Shown: in pieces, positions 26,183 through 34,033 of the stretch
Layout: each line of letters begins with the position of its first letter
Position numbering within the stretch: position 1 is the stretch's first letter
Position numbers and translations under genes: made by a program
The notes under the pieces: generated by a model
Told to the model about the DNA's origin: nothing
What the model saw: the letters and a program-made list of their open reading frames with translations, nothing else
The model's database searches: none
Assembly: GCA_016869045.1 (NCBI GenBank)
Contig: VGFC01000024.1
Span: 1 to 35,278 of the forward strand
Origin: Armatimonadota bacterium
GTDB lineage: Bacteria > Armatimonadota > Zipacnadia > Zipacnadales > VGFC01
DNA length: 35,278 nt
Direction: 5' to 3'

Positions 26183-26632
26183 GTGAGCGACCGGCGGGCC
26201 GGCGGCGCGATCATCGCCATCGATCCGGGCCGCGAGAAGTGCGGTCTCGCAGCCGTCGCGGCGGATGGGCGCCTGGTCGAGAAGGCCGTCGTGCCGACCG
26301 GCGAGTTGCCTGACCGCCTCGCACGCATGTTGTCCGCCGCGCCCGAAGCCGACGTCATCATCGGAGGCGGCACTTCATCCAAGACCGTCCAGGCCGCCCT
26401 CCGCCAGGCCCTACCCGATCTGACCGCAGCGGTCGTCGATGAGGAGCACAGCACCGAGCGCGCGCTGGAACGGTGGCGCGACACCGTGCCGCCGAGGGGC
26501 TGGCGGCGCCTCCTGCCCCGGTCCCTGCGCTTTCCGCCCGGCCCGATCGACGACTTCGCCGCGTGGATTCTGGCCGAGGACTACCTGACGAAAAAGAGGG
26601 ACACCATACCAATTTCCCGACGCATGCCCTGA
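26183..26632 (+). CDS. YqgF/RuvX-like RNase H-fold nuclease
   Basis: The 149-residue protein has the RNase H-fold landmarks: IIAIDPGREKCGLAAV with the first catalytic Asp, the strand ADVIIGGGTSS, VVDEEHSTERALERW and PIDDFAAWIL with the last Asp. The YqgF family trims 16S rRNA precursors; related proteins are annotated as resolvases. The GTG starts 1 bp after the DUF3084 stop with GGAGGGGAG upstream. The last about 13 residues, KKRDTIPISRRMP, come from the left arm of a family D hairpin, so the native C-terminus has been replaced or extended. Confidence 0.8.
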   Translation: MSDRRAGGAIIAIDPGREKCGLAAVAADGRLVEKAVVPTGELPDRLARMLSAAPEADVIIGGGTSSKTVQAALRQALPDLTAAVVDEEHSTERALERWRDTVPPRGWRRLLPRSLRFPPGPIDDFAAWILAEDYLTKKRDTIPISRRMP

Positions 26633-26683
26633 AAACTCAGCGGAAGTGCTACCAGGAAATTGGTATGGTGTCCCTCTTTTTCG
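26589..26683. repeat. Family D hairpin, copy 1
   Basis: Perfect 29-bp arms (26589-26617 and 26655-26683), containing AGAGGGACACCATACC, with a 37-nt centre. It spans the 3' end of the YqgF gene and ends at the ribosome-binding site of the next gene. Relatives lie at 28374, 30511 and 31880. Confidence 0.95.
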
Positions 26684-26699
26684 GGGAGGTGCAGTCGTG

Positions 26700-28097
26700 A
26701 TGTCGGAGTCACGCCTTCAGGCCGGCGCCGCCCAGATCGACATCACCCCGCCCGCGGGGACGCACCTGTCGGGCGACATCGTGCGCCATCGTCCCGCGCG
26801 GCTGGCCCTCGATCCCCTCTTCGCGAAGGCGATCGTGTTCGAGCGCGAAGGCCGCAAGCTCTGCCTGCTCGCCCTCGACGTCACCATCGTTACGGCTCCG
26901 TACACGGCGCGCATCCGTGAGGCCGCCTCACGGGCGACAGGCATCGAGCCGGACGCGATCATGGTGCACGCCACGCAGACCCATTCCGCGCCCTCCGTCG
27001 GGGGGTTCATGCTGGACCCGGACTTCCCGCCGCTGCCGGCGGAGTTCGAGTGGGCCAACGGCGCGGTCCGCGAGTATAGCGACTTCGCCGCCGAGCGCGC
27101 GGTCGAGGCGATTCGGCTGGCGAACGACTCGCTGCGTCCGGCGCAGGTCGGCGCCGCGAGCTGCATCGAGGGGCGACTGGCGTTCAACCGGCGCGCCGTC
27201 ACGCGCGAGGGCGGCATCCTGATGCCGGGACCCTCCTGGCACGGCGGCTCCCTCGGGCCGACGAGCATCCGCTACATCGAGGGGCCGATGGACCCGGAAC
27301 TCGGCGTGCTCTGCGTGCGGGACGAGGCGCTTAGCATACGCGCCCTCATCGCGAACTACACCTGCCACCCCGTGCATGTCTTCCCGAAGCCCTTCGTCTC
27401 GGCGGATTGGCCCGGGGCCCTCGCCGCGCGGTTGCAGGAGGTCCACGGGCCGCAGTGTGTCAGCCTGGTGGTGAACGGCGCGTGCGGCAACATCAACCCC
27501 TGGCCGCCCTTCGATCTCGACTATGTCGAGGACCATGTCCGCATGGGCACGATCCTCGCCGACCGCGCGCAGGCCGCCATCGAGGCGATCCAGTTCACGG
27601 ACGATGCAGTTCTCGACTGGCGCATCGCGCAGGTGCCCATCCCCCTGCGCGAGATCCCCGCCGAGGAGCTGGAACACGCCCAGCAGGTGATCTCCGAGCG
27701 ACCGCAGCCGACCTGGGCGGACGAGTCAAAGAGCGGGGTGGACTACGACTGGATGGTCGCGGCCAGCATCTACAGCGTGCACCTGATGCGGCAGCGCTCG
27801 CGGATCTTCGACTACGAGGTGCAGGTCCTGCGCATCGGCGATACGGCCGTCGTCGGTTTGCCAGGCGAACCGTTCGTCGAGTGCGGCCTGCGCATCAAGC
27901 TCGCCTCGCCTACCTACCCCACCTACATCGCCCACTGCACGACGACCTATGTCGGCTACATCCCGATCCGCGAGGCCTTCGACCGGGGCGGTCACGAGGT
28001 CAACACGCGCTACTGGGCCAAGCTGGTCCCGGAGGCCATCGACCTGATCGTGGAGGGAGCGACAGGGGTGCTGCAGGACGTGTTCGGCCCTTCGTAG
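26700..28097 (+). CDS. Neutral/alkaline ceramidase N-domain-like hydrolase
   Basis: The 465-residue protein has GGAGG at 26685-26689; the GTG at 26697 is an alternative start with slightly better spacing. It begins QAGAAQIDITPPAGTHLSGD, as in the ceramidase N-terminal domain family. Probable metal ligands are in HATQTHSAPS and ANYTCHPVH. The position of the ceramidase nucleophile motif (GDVSPN) reads GACGNINPW, without the serine, and the protein is shorter than true ceramidases and lacks a signal peptide. The substrate is therefore open; sugar or amide hydrolysis is possible. It converges on the large minus-strand gene, 26 bp away. Confidence 0.8.
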   Translation: MSESRLQAGAAQIDITPPAGTHLSGDIVRHRPARLALDPLFAKAIVFEREGRKLCLLALDVTIVTAPYTARIREAASRATGIEPDAIMVHATQTHSAPSVGGFMLDPDFPPLPAEFEWANGAVREYSDFAAERAVEAIRLANDSLRPAQVGAASCIEGRLAFNRRAVTREGGILMPGPSWHGGSLGPTSIRYIEGPMDPELGVLCVRDEALSIRALIANYTCHPVHVFPKPFVSADWPGALAARLQEVHGPQCVSLVVNGACGNINPWPPFDLDYVEDHVRMGTILADRAQAAIEAIQFTDDAVLDWRIAQVPIPLREIPAEELEHAQQVISERPQPTWADESKSGVDYDWMVAASIYSVHLMRQRSRIFDYEVQVLRIGDTAVVGLPGEPFVECGLRIKLASPTYPTYIAHCTTTYVGYIPIREAFDRGGHEVNTRYWAKLVPEAIDLIVEGATGVLQDVFGPS

Positions 28098-28123
28098 GGC
28101 AAGAGGCGCCCCGCGGGCGCACT

Positions 28124-31100
28124 TCACGGTTGTCGCACCTCGACCATCCTCCACCCCCGCCCGGGCATTGTGAGACGCAGGGCCCCCCGCCGTAGGTCCA
28201 GGGCTTCGCCCGAGACCGCGTCTCGTACTGTCACCCCGTTCGGCAGCGCCTCGAGGAGCTTGCCGATCTGCACCTCGACCTCGGCCTGGGCTTCCGTCTG
28301 GCTGCCGACGACGAGGAGGGCGTGGTCGGGCTTGAGGTAGAGGCTGCCGAGGACCTGGGGCGGCTGGACAGACACACGGGGACACCATGAAATGGTGTCC
28401 CCGGTGTACCAGTAGCCGACGAATTGCGTCTCGGCGTCCTCGTAAGGCGCGAGGGCGCGGTCCACCTCGGCCGGCTGGCCGCGCGTGGCGGAGTCGTGGA
28501 TGAGCGAGATCGCGAGGGCCTGGTCCATCGTGTGGCGGTTCGGGAGGAACTCGCCGCGCAGGCCGAACTGCTTGCCCATGTAACTCGCGACGTAGGTGTC
28601 GGGCGACAGGCGGAAGCCGGGCTTGTAGCGCGCGAGGGTCTCGCCATCGTAGTAGCCGTCGGTGAAGGCCTGGGTTGCGATGTTGAGGCAGCCGCCGGTG
28701 TGTGCGTCGAGGAAGAAGCTCTTGCGCCGCTGGGCGAAGATGTTGCGCAGGCGCTTCATGAACTCCCGCGTCGCGCGGATCGGGCTGTGTCCCCGGTACG
28801 TGCCGTCGCCCTGGGGCGTGCCGCAGCCGGGATGGGTTGGACTCTCGCAGTACCACGGCACGGTCGTCCCGTCCATGTAGACGCCGTCGATGCCCGCCTC
28901 ATCCGCGAGCCTCGCGATCCCATGCAGCAGCAGTTCTCCGTACGGTCCGTTGACACACCCCGTGTAGCAGTCCTGCGGCACGTCGTCGCGGTGATAGTGG
29001 TTCGACATCGGGAAGGCCAGCAGGTCATCGTGGAACGCCTCCCACTCGGGCTCGGCCGTGGAGACGCTCTGGTTGAAGTAGATGAGGAAGAGCATCCCCC
29101 GCGCGTGGCAGGCGTCGGCGATGCGCTTGAGCTTCGGGACCTGCGCGAGGTCGGGGTAGCCCTGGAAGCGCGACCAGTTCTCGTGGAAGATGACGATCCG
29201 CTTGCCCTCGTTGGCGAGGCGGTCGATGAATGTCCCACCGCCCGTGCCGAGAGCCTGCCCGAAGCACCCCTCGACGAGCACCGCGCCCTCGGCGTGCAGG
29301 TCCGGGCTCAACGCGTCGCAGTGATCGAGGAAGAGCGTGTCCGTGTCGGCGGTGAAGGGCACAGCCGGCACTCTCCCCGTCCGGACGCTCCGTGAGATGC
29401 GAACCTCATCCAGCGCGAAGCAGCCGAGGTCGAACTGGAGCGTGCTCTGTTCGACCGACCCCGAGACGGTGCCCGCGACGCTCAACTCCTGCGCCTGTCC
29501 GTTGACGCTCAGGCGGAGCTTGTCGCCCCAGGACAGCACGAGATAGCTCCACTGCCCGGCCGCCAGAGGGCTTGGCGCCGAGAGCACGACGGGGTACGTG
29601 CCATCCGCCTTGCGCGTCACGAGGCGGAAGTTGCGCACGTCGGCGTTGTAGTACAGAATGAGCCATTCGTCCGTGCTCGTGCGCACGTTGAGGAACTGCC
29701 GGTTGTACTGCGAGCGGTCCACGCTCTCGTCGTACGCCTCGCCCGTGTCAAACAGCGGCTTCACCCAGCACTCGAAGGTCCCGCGGCTCAGGTCCAGCCG
29801 GTTCTTCGCCGCGACGCGCAGGCTGCCGCCACCCGGCGCGGACTCCATGCCGTAGAAGGCCCCGTGGTAGATGCGCGACTTCCATAGCGAGACGGGCTTG
29901 GCGGGCGTGATGTGTAGCGCGAACTTCGCGGCATACGGCTCCGAGAGTACGGTTGGCGTGTCGATGAACGTCGAGCGCCACACGGTCTCCGTGGCCCCGG
30001 GGATCACCTCGACCTGCCGCGCGCGGTCCTCGGCCTGGACCCACTCCAGACTTTCCGTGAGCCACGCGAGCCCGCGCTCCTCGTCGCCCAGCCACAGGTT
30101 CTCGCCAACCGGCCGCCGCAAGCCGAGGGGCGACAGGGCGTGCCCCGCCTGTGCATGGCCCTCGTAGGCGTAGCGGGAGACCGCCTTGCGCATGGGTATC
30201 TCAAGGGCGACCCGCTCCACGCTTACTGATTCGTTCGGTGTGAGTGTCACCTCGTTCCACGTGAAGCCGTCGTACTCGACCTGCGAGGTCACGGTCAGCG
30301 TCAGCTTCGGGCTGCGCCAGATGCTCTCCAGCAGCGCGTGATCGTCGGCCTGCTCGCGGAGGCGAAGGTCCCGCGACTGCCACTCGACCTTCGCGCCGTC
30401 CGCGATCACCACGAGCCGCATCGGCTCGGCGAGTAGCTCGGCGCCGGCGCTGGTGATGGAGGCCGGTAGCGCGAGGTCGCGGTACGTCAGGCGCTTGCCG
30501 AGCATGTCGAGAAAAAGAGGGACACCGTACCAATTCCGGACGTCGGAAATTGGTATGGTGTCCCTCTTTTTCAGCCGGATCGGCGTCCACGGCGGCAGCA
30601 CGCCGAGGGGCAGCCCGGCCTGCGTGCCCTGCCACGAGGGCTTCTCGGGTACCGTGAACTCGATCGAGCGCTGGTCGAGCGTCTGGCCTGCGGCGTCAGT
30701 CACGACGACCTGCGCGGAGAGGTGCTCGCCGGGCTTCGCGTTCACGGGCAGCGTCAGCGTGCAGCCACGGGTCTTCCGCAGGTCAGCGTGAGAGGTCGTC
30801 GCGTCGTCGGCCGGCGGCTGCAGCGTGAGCGTAGCCTCGGCGGCCCCGCCGATCTCGGTGAGGTTCACATCCGCGCGCACCTCGGCCGGCAGCGCGAAGT
30901 AGCGCAGCCCAAGCTGCAGCCTCGGCTGCACGTGATACGGCGCCTCACCGACGAGCAGCGGGACCTCGTCGCCTTCGGCATGCACCGCGTACTTCGCACT
31001 CAGGGCGTACGCGAGGCTTACAGGCTCCTGCGCGCCGGGCGCGAGGTCCACCCGCCGCTGAACCGACTGCCCATCCCCCGGCGTCGCATCAATCACGACC

Positions 31101-31897
31101 GCTGCTGAAGACTCGCTTGGGTTGGCGAGGGTGAGCCGCAGCTCGTGGTCGCCCGGGCCGGCGGTCGGGGGCTCCGTCTGACGCACGAAGGGTCGCCGGC
31201 TCACGAGCCGCATGGCCCCCAACGGCAGGGGGCGGTAGCCCCCGAAGCCCGGGCACACCCAACCGCTGAGGTCGGGCGGGCGGTTGCGGAAGAGGTTGAG
31301 GCCCCAGATCGCATCCTCCGGCGCGCCTTGCAGCCCGAAGGCCGCGAAGGGGATGGCCATCTCCGCCGTCCAGGCCTCGTCATTGCGCGAGGTAGCCGCC
31401 TGCCAGTCGGCGTCCCAGTCGCGCACATCGTTGCGGGCTTCGGTCCGGCTGCCCGCGGCGTTGACCGTGAACTCGTAGTAGGCCTGGATGTCCTGGTACC
31501 ACGTGTCGAGCGCGCCCTCGTAGCCGCCGAAGGCGATGCGCGCAGTCTTCGCCGCGCGTGGGTCCTCCGGCGCCACGAACACCTGCACGCAGTCATCCTC
31601 GAAGGCGCGGTCGTCGTGCGCACGCTTGAACGCGCGCGGGAGGTTGCGGTCAGGCTCCAGGCAACGGAACCCGACGTACAGCGCGTCCGCGTCGAAGCCC
31701 AGGTAAGCAGCCGTGTTCGGCTGCGCCAGCGCCTGCCCACCGAGGGCCGCGAAGCCGCTGACCGCCGCCGCGTCGCGCCACTCGTCGGCAGCGAGGCGAC
31801 CGTCGATCACCGGCGCGAGAGAGAGGCGGGGCACGGTGATGAAGGCGTTGTCGCCTACGGCCCGGCACGCGAGCCCGATGAAAAAGAGGGACACCAT
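28124..31897 (-). CDS. Large exported CBM9-like/LamG/glycosidase-like protein
   Basis: From the ATG at 31897 the protein has 1257 residues. Domains in order: a short signal-like segment MVSLFFIGLACRAVG encoded partly by a family D repeat; a CBM9/DOMON-like domain (about 20-210; VIDGRLAADEWRDAA, YLGFDADALYVGFRC); beta-sandwich regions; a LamG-like domain near the middle (GTFECWVKPLFDTGEA, GQWSYLVLSWGDKLRLSVNG); a TIM-barrel glycosidase-like domain (IVIFHENWSRFQGYPD, GMLFLIYFNQ, GIDGVYMDGTT) and a C-terminal beta domain. It resembles multi-domain glycoside hydrolases of environmental bacteria (GH123 or DUF6067-like). Two more family D hairpins lie in frame inside. It follows the ADP-ribosylglycohydrolase gene in the same direction. 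Confidence 0.72.
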   Translation of the reverse strand: MVSLFFIGLACRAVGDNAFITVPRLSLAPVIDGRLAADEWRDAAAVSGFAALGGQALAQPNTAAYLGFDADALYVGFRCLEPDRNLPRAFKRAHDDRAFEDDCVQVFVAPEDPRAAKTARIAFGGYEGALDTWYQDIQAYYEFTVNAAGSRTEARNDVRDWDADWQAATSRNDEAWTAEMAIPFAAFGLQGAPEDAIWGLNLFRNRPPDLSGWVCPGFGGYRPLPLGAMRLVSRRPFVRQTEPPTAGPGDHELRLTLANPSESSAAVVIDATPGDGQSVQRRVDLAPGAQEPVSLAYALSAKYAVHAEGDEVPLLVGEAPYHVQPRLQLGLRYFALPAEVRADVNLTEIGGAAEATLTLQPPADDATTSHADLRKTRGCTLTLPVNAKPGEHLSAQVVVTDAAGQTLDQRSIEFTVPEKPSWQGTQAGLPLGVLPPWTPIRLKKRDTIPISDVRNWYGVPLFLDMLGKRLTYRDLALPASITSAGAELLAEPMRLVVIADGAKVEWQSRDLRLREQADDHALLESIWRSPKLTLTVTSQVEYDGFTWNEVTLTPNESVSVERVALEIPMRKAVSRYAYEGHAQAGHALSPLGLRRPVGENLWLGDEERGLAWLTESLEWVQAEDRARQVEVIPGATETVWRSTFIDTPTVLSEPYAAKFALHITPAKPVSLWKSRIYHGAFYGMESAPGGGSLRVAAKNRLDLSRGTFECWVKPLFDTGEAYDESVDRSQYNRQFLNVRTSTDEWLILYYNADVRNFRLVTRKADGTYPVVLSAPSPLAAGQWSYLVLSWGDKLRLSVNGQAQELSVAGTVSGSVEQSTLQFDLGCFALDEVRISRSVRTGRVPAVPFTADTDTLFLDHCDALSPDLHAEGAVLVEGCFGQALGTGGGTFIDRLANEGKRIVIFHENWSRFQGYPDLAQVPKLKRIADACHARGMLFLIYFNQSVSTAEPEWEAFHDDLLAFPMSNHYHRDDVPQDCYTGCVNGPYGELLLHGIARLADEAGIDGVYMDGTTVPWYCESPTHPGCGTPQGDGTYRGHSPIRATREFMKRLRNIFAQRRKSFFLDAHTGGCLNIATQAFTDGYYDGETLARYKPGFRLSPDTYVASYMGKQFGLRGEFLPNRHTMDQALAISLIHDSATRGQPAEVDRALAPYEDAETQFVGYWYTGDTISWCPRVSVQPPQVLGSLYLKPDHALLVVGSQTEAQAEVEVQIGKLLEALPNGVTVRDAVSGEALDLRRGALRLTMPGRGWRMVEVRQP
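28374..28407. repeat. Family D-related short hairpin inside the large gene
   Basis: ACACGGGGACACCAT and ATGGTGTCCCCGGTGT pair with one bulge around GAA. The GGACACCAT core is shared with family D. It is translated as part of GDTISWCPRVS. Confidence 0.75.
30511..30572. repeat. Family D hairpin, copy 2, in frame inside the large gene
   Basis: Arms 30511-30538 and 30544-30572 pair with two small differences around a 5-nt centre. Read in the host frame the element gives KKRDTIPISDVRNWYGVPLF with no stop. Confidence 0.93.
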
Positions 31898-31971
31898 ACC
31901 AATTTCCAGACGCGTGGCCTGTAGATTCAACGAAAACTGACCTCCGAAATTAGTATGGTGTCCCCATTTTT
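31880..31971. repeat. Family D hairpin, copy 3, at two gene ends
   Basis: Arm 31880-31907 is intact; arm 31945-31971 has diverged (TTAGTATGG, CCCCATTTTTA). The element fills the 72-bp gap between the ADP-ribosylglycohydrolase gene and the large gene. It supplies the stop of the first (TAA, 31970-31972) and the ATG of the second (31895-31897). Confidence 0.9.
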
Positions 31972-33886
31972 AGGGGAGGAGTTCGATCTCGCTGATCTGC
32001 GCGGCGTTGGGCCAGCGGTCGCTCGCGGACTTGCGGATCGTCAGGCGGAAGTGGCGCGCCTGGACGGCATCGAAGACCTTCTCGTAGCGGCGCGCGTCGG
32101 CGTAGCCGCTCTCCTCGAAGACGGTCTGCCAGGTCTGCTCATCCTGGCTGACCTCGCCGAGGAAGTCCACCGGGTGGCCCTGCGGATCGGCGAAGTGGAT
32201 GATGACCCGGCCGATGCTCTGGGCCTCCGGCAGATGGACTGTGATCCAGTGCGGGTGCGGGGTGAGGGCGGCGTGCCAGCGTTTCCCCTCGAAGTCCCAC
32301 TCGGTGGCGAGCACGCCGTCGATGGCCTTCTGCGTGCCGCCGACATCGCGCTCGTACTCGGAGTCTGAGGTCGCCGTCGCGCCCTTGCTCGCGAGGGCGA
32401 GGTCGCCCTTGCTCACCGTCACGTGGGTAGCGAGCGCGAACGGGACCACGCCCAGGCTCGGACGACCGCGCGGGGCGATCTCGACGCAGCCCCTCAGCAC
32501 CGGCTGGTCGATCTCCTCCGCACGTAACTCGACGCGCACCGTCACCGGCTCGTGGCCGAGGGGCGGAAGGTCCACGGTCTGCGTCGCGGGTTCGGCGGTG
32601 AGCCCCTCGGGCAGGCGGCAGGTGAGCGTGACGGGCAGCGGCTGCGGCGTCTGGTTCTGCAGCTCGACCGCGATCGAGTGAGGCGCGTCCACGCTGAGCC
32701 ACGGCTCGCCCAGCATGTCGAGCGTCGCGCGGATCGTAACCAGGTCGAAGGGCACGCGCCACGGGGACCGCGTCCAGAGCGCCTTCGCCGCGGCCTCATC
32801 GGTCAATGAGACACCGGCCAGGTCGGTCGGCGCGTCGGCGATGCGCACGGAGGCGTTCTGCTCCAGCAGCACGATCTTCGCCATGCGCACCGTGCGGTCG
32901 CTCAGTTCGGTGAGCGTCTTGGGCGGCTGGAAGTTGCCGATCGCGACGTTGCGGATCTCCTCACCGATCGGCGCGCGCCAGCGTTCGGGGATGCCCCGCG
33001 TTCCGTTCAGGATGCCGAGCAGCGAGCCGAGCGTCGCGCCCGTGCAGTCGGTGTCATCGCCGCAGTTCACGGCCGCGCAGATCGACTTTCCGAAGTCCCC
33101 CTCGCCGTAAAGCCAGCCGAGCATCGTGAATGCCACGTTCTGCGGCGCCATGAACCAGCCGGTGGACTCCGAAGCCTTCACCACGGCCTCGCGCGCGGCC
33201 ATCAGGTCGAGGGCCTGCCTGCGGGCATCCATCGCTGCCCGGACGCTCTTCGCCACAGCGCAGTCCGACGGGATGTAGCTGAGGCCGATCTGCAGGAGCC
33301 GGTCGCGGTCCGACTCGACGAACGCGGCGCTCTCCATCGCGGCGGTGAACAGCTCCGCGTAGGTTCCCTCGGCCGCGCCGTGATCGACGCACGCGTCCTC
33401 ATAGGCGTATCGCGCGGCGAGCGCCGGGCAGCCCGGAGCCACGCAGGCCCAGATCTCGGAGCGAATCCACGCACCGTTGCTGTCGCGCCAGCGGTCGTTG
33501 CGGAACTGCCCGGAGATCGGCGGCGCGAACCCGTCGCGCATGTTCGTCTTGCCGACCCCGTACTCGTTCCAGTCCACCGGCACGAAGCTGAGCCAGTACT
33601 CGCCGAGCACGCGCGCGTCGATGCGCGTCCCGCGCTCCTCCAGGGCCTTCAGCCACAGGAGCTGCAGGTCGAGGTCGTCGTTCGCGGTCTGACCCGAGGG
33701 CATCGGATCGTAGAACGTGAACTGGTGCGTCTCGCGGCGCCCCTCGACCGGCGCGCCGAGCGTGCCCCCGATGCTCTTGCCGAGCCAACAGGCGTAGACC
33801 TTGTCGCGGAACTCGGCCTCGTTGAGGGTCACCGCGTGGGCGGGCTGGTAGAGCGTCGTCAACAGGAGAGCTGCTGCTCCAGGCAT
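31970..33886 (-). CDS. Exported ADP-ribosylglycohydrolase family protein with C-terminal discoidin domain
   Basis: From the ATG at 33886 the protein has 638 residues; the frame is open further upstream but overlaps a real plus-strand gene. A short signal (GAAALLLTTLYQPAHA) is followed by the ADP-ribosylglycohydrolase fold (about 20-340): FRDKVYACWLGKSIGGTLGAPVEG, the divergent first metal motif TANDDLDLQ (usual TDDT), and the well-kept NCGDDTDCTGATLGSLLG. A beta-sandwich region follows, then an F5/8 type C-like domain (about 490-638; ATSDSEYERDVGGTQKAIDGVLATEWDF, HWITVHLPEAQSIGRVIIHF, RHFRLTIRKS). In this family the metal centre cleaves ADP-ribose or related bonds; an exported form with a sugar-binding-like domain suggests another substrate. 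Confidence 0.85.
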   Translation of the reverse strand: MPGAAALLLTTLYQPAHAVTLNEAEFRDKVYACWLGKSIGGTLGAPVEGRRETHQFTFYDPMPSGQTANDDLDLQLLWLKALEERGTRIDARVLGEYWLSFVPVDWNEYGVGKTNMRDGFAPPISGQFRNDRWRDSNGAWIRSEIWACVAPGCPALAARYAYEDACVDHGAAEGTYAELFTAAMESAAFVESDRDRLLQIGLSYIPSDCAVAKSVRAAMDARRQALDLMAAREAVVKASESTGWFMAPQNVAFTMLGWLYGEGDFGKSICAAVNCGDDTDCTGATLGSLLGILNGTRGIPERWRAPIGEEIRNVAIGNFQPPKTLTELSDRTVRMAKIVLLEQNASVRIADAPTDLAGVSLTDEAAAKALWTRSPWRVPFDLVTIRATLDMLGEPWLSVDAPHSIAVELQNQTPQPLPVTLTCRLPEGLTAEPATQTVDLPPLGHEPVTVRVELRAEEIDQPVLRGCVEIAPRGRPSLGVVPFALATHVTVSKGDLALASKGATATSDSEYERDVGGTQKAIDGVLATEWDFEGKRWHAALTPHPHWITVHLPEAQSIGRVIIHFADPQGHPVDFLGEVSQDEQTWQTVFEESGYADARRYEKVFDAVQARHFRLTIRKSASDRWPNAAQISEIELLP

Positions 33887-34033
33887 GGCGTCAATGTCCT
33901 TCGGCGCGACCGAGATGCTGGTGCCTTCCGCGCTCCTCTCAGATCGTCCTCGCAGCAAAGAAGGAGTCCGATGCGGCCGTGGCGAAGATGGTCGAACAGA
34001 CGTGCGAATACGACGAGCAGGGAGGCGTTCACA

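Noticed and set aside
33380-34033. Upstream extension of the DinB-like gene
   Set aside because: It overlaps the ADP-ribosylglycohydrolase coding region on the other strand and lacks family character.
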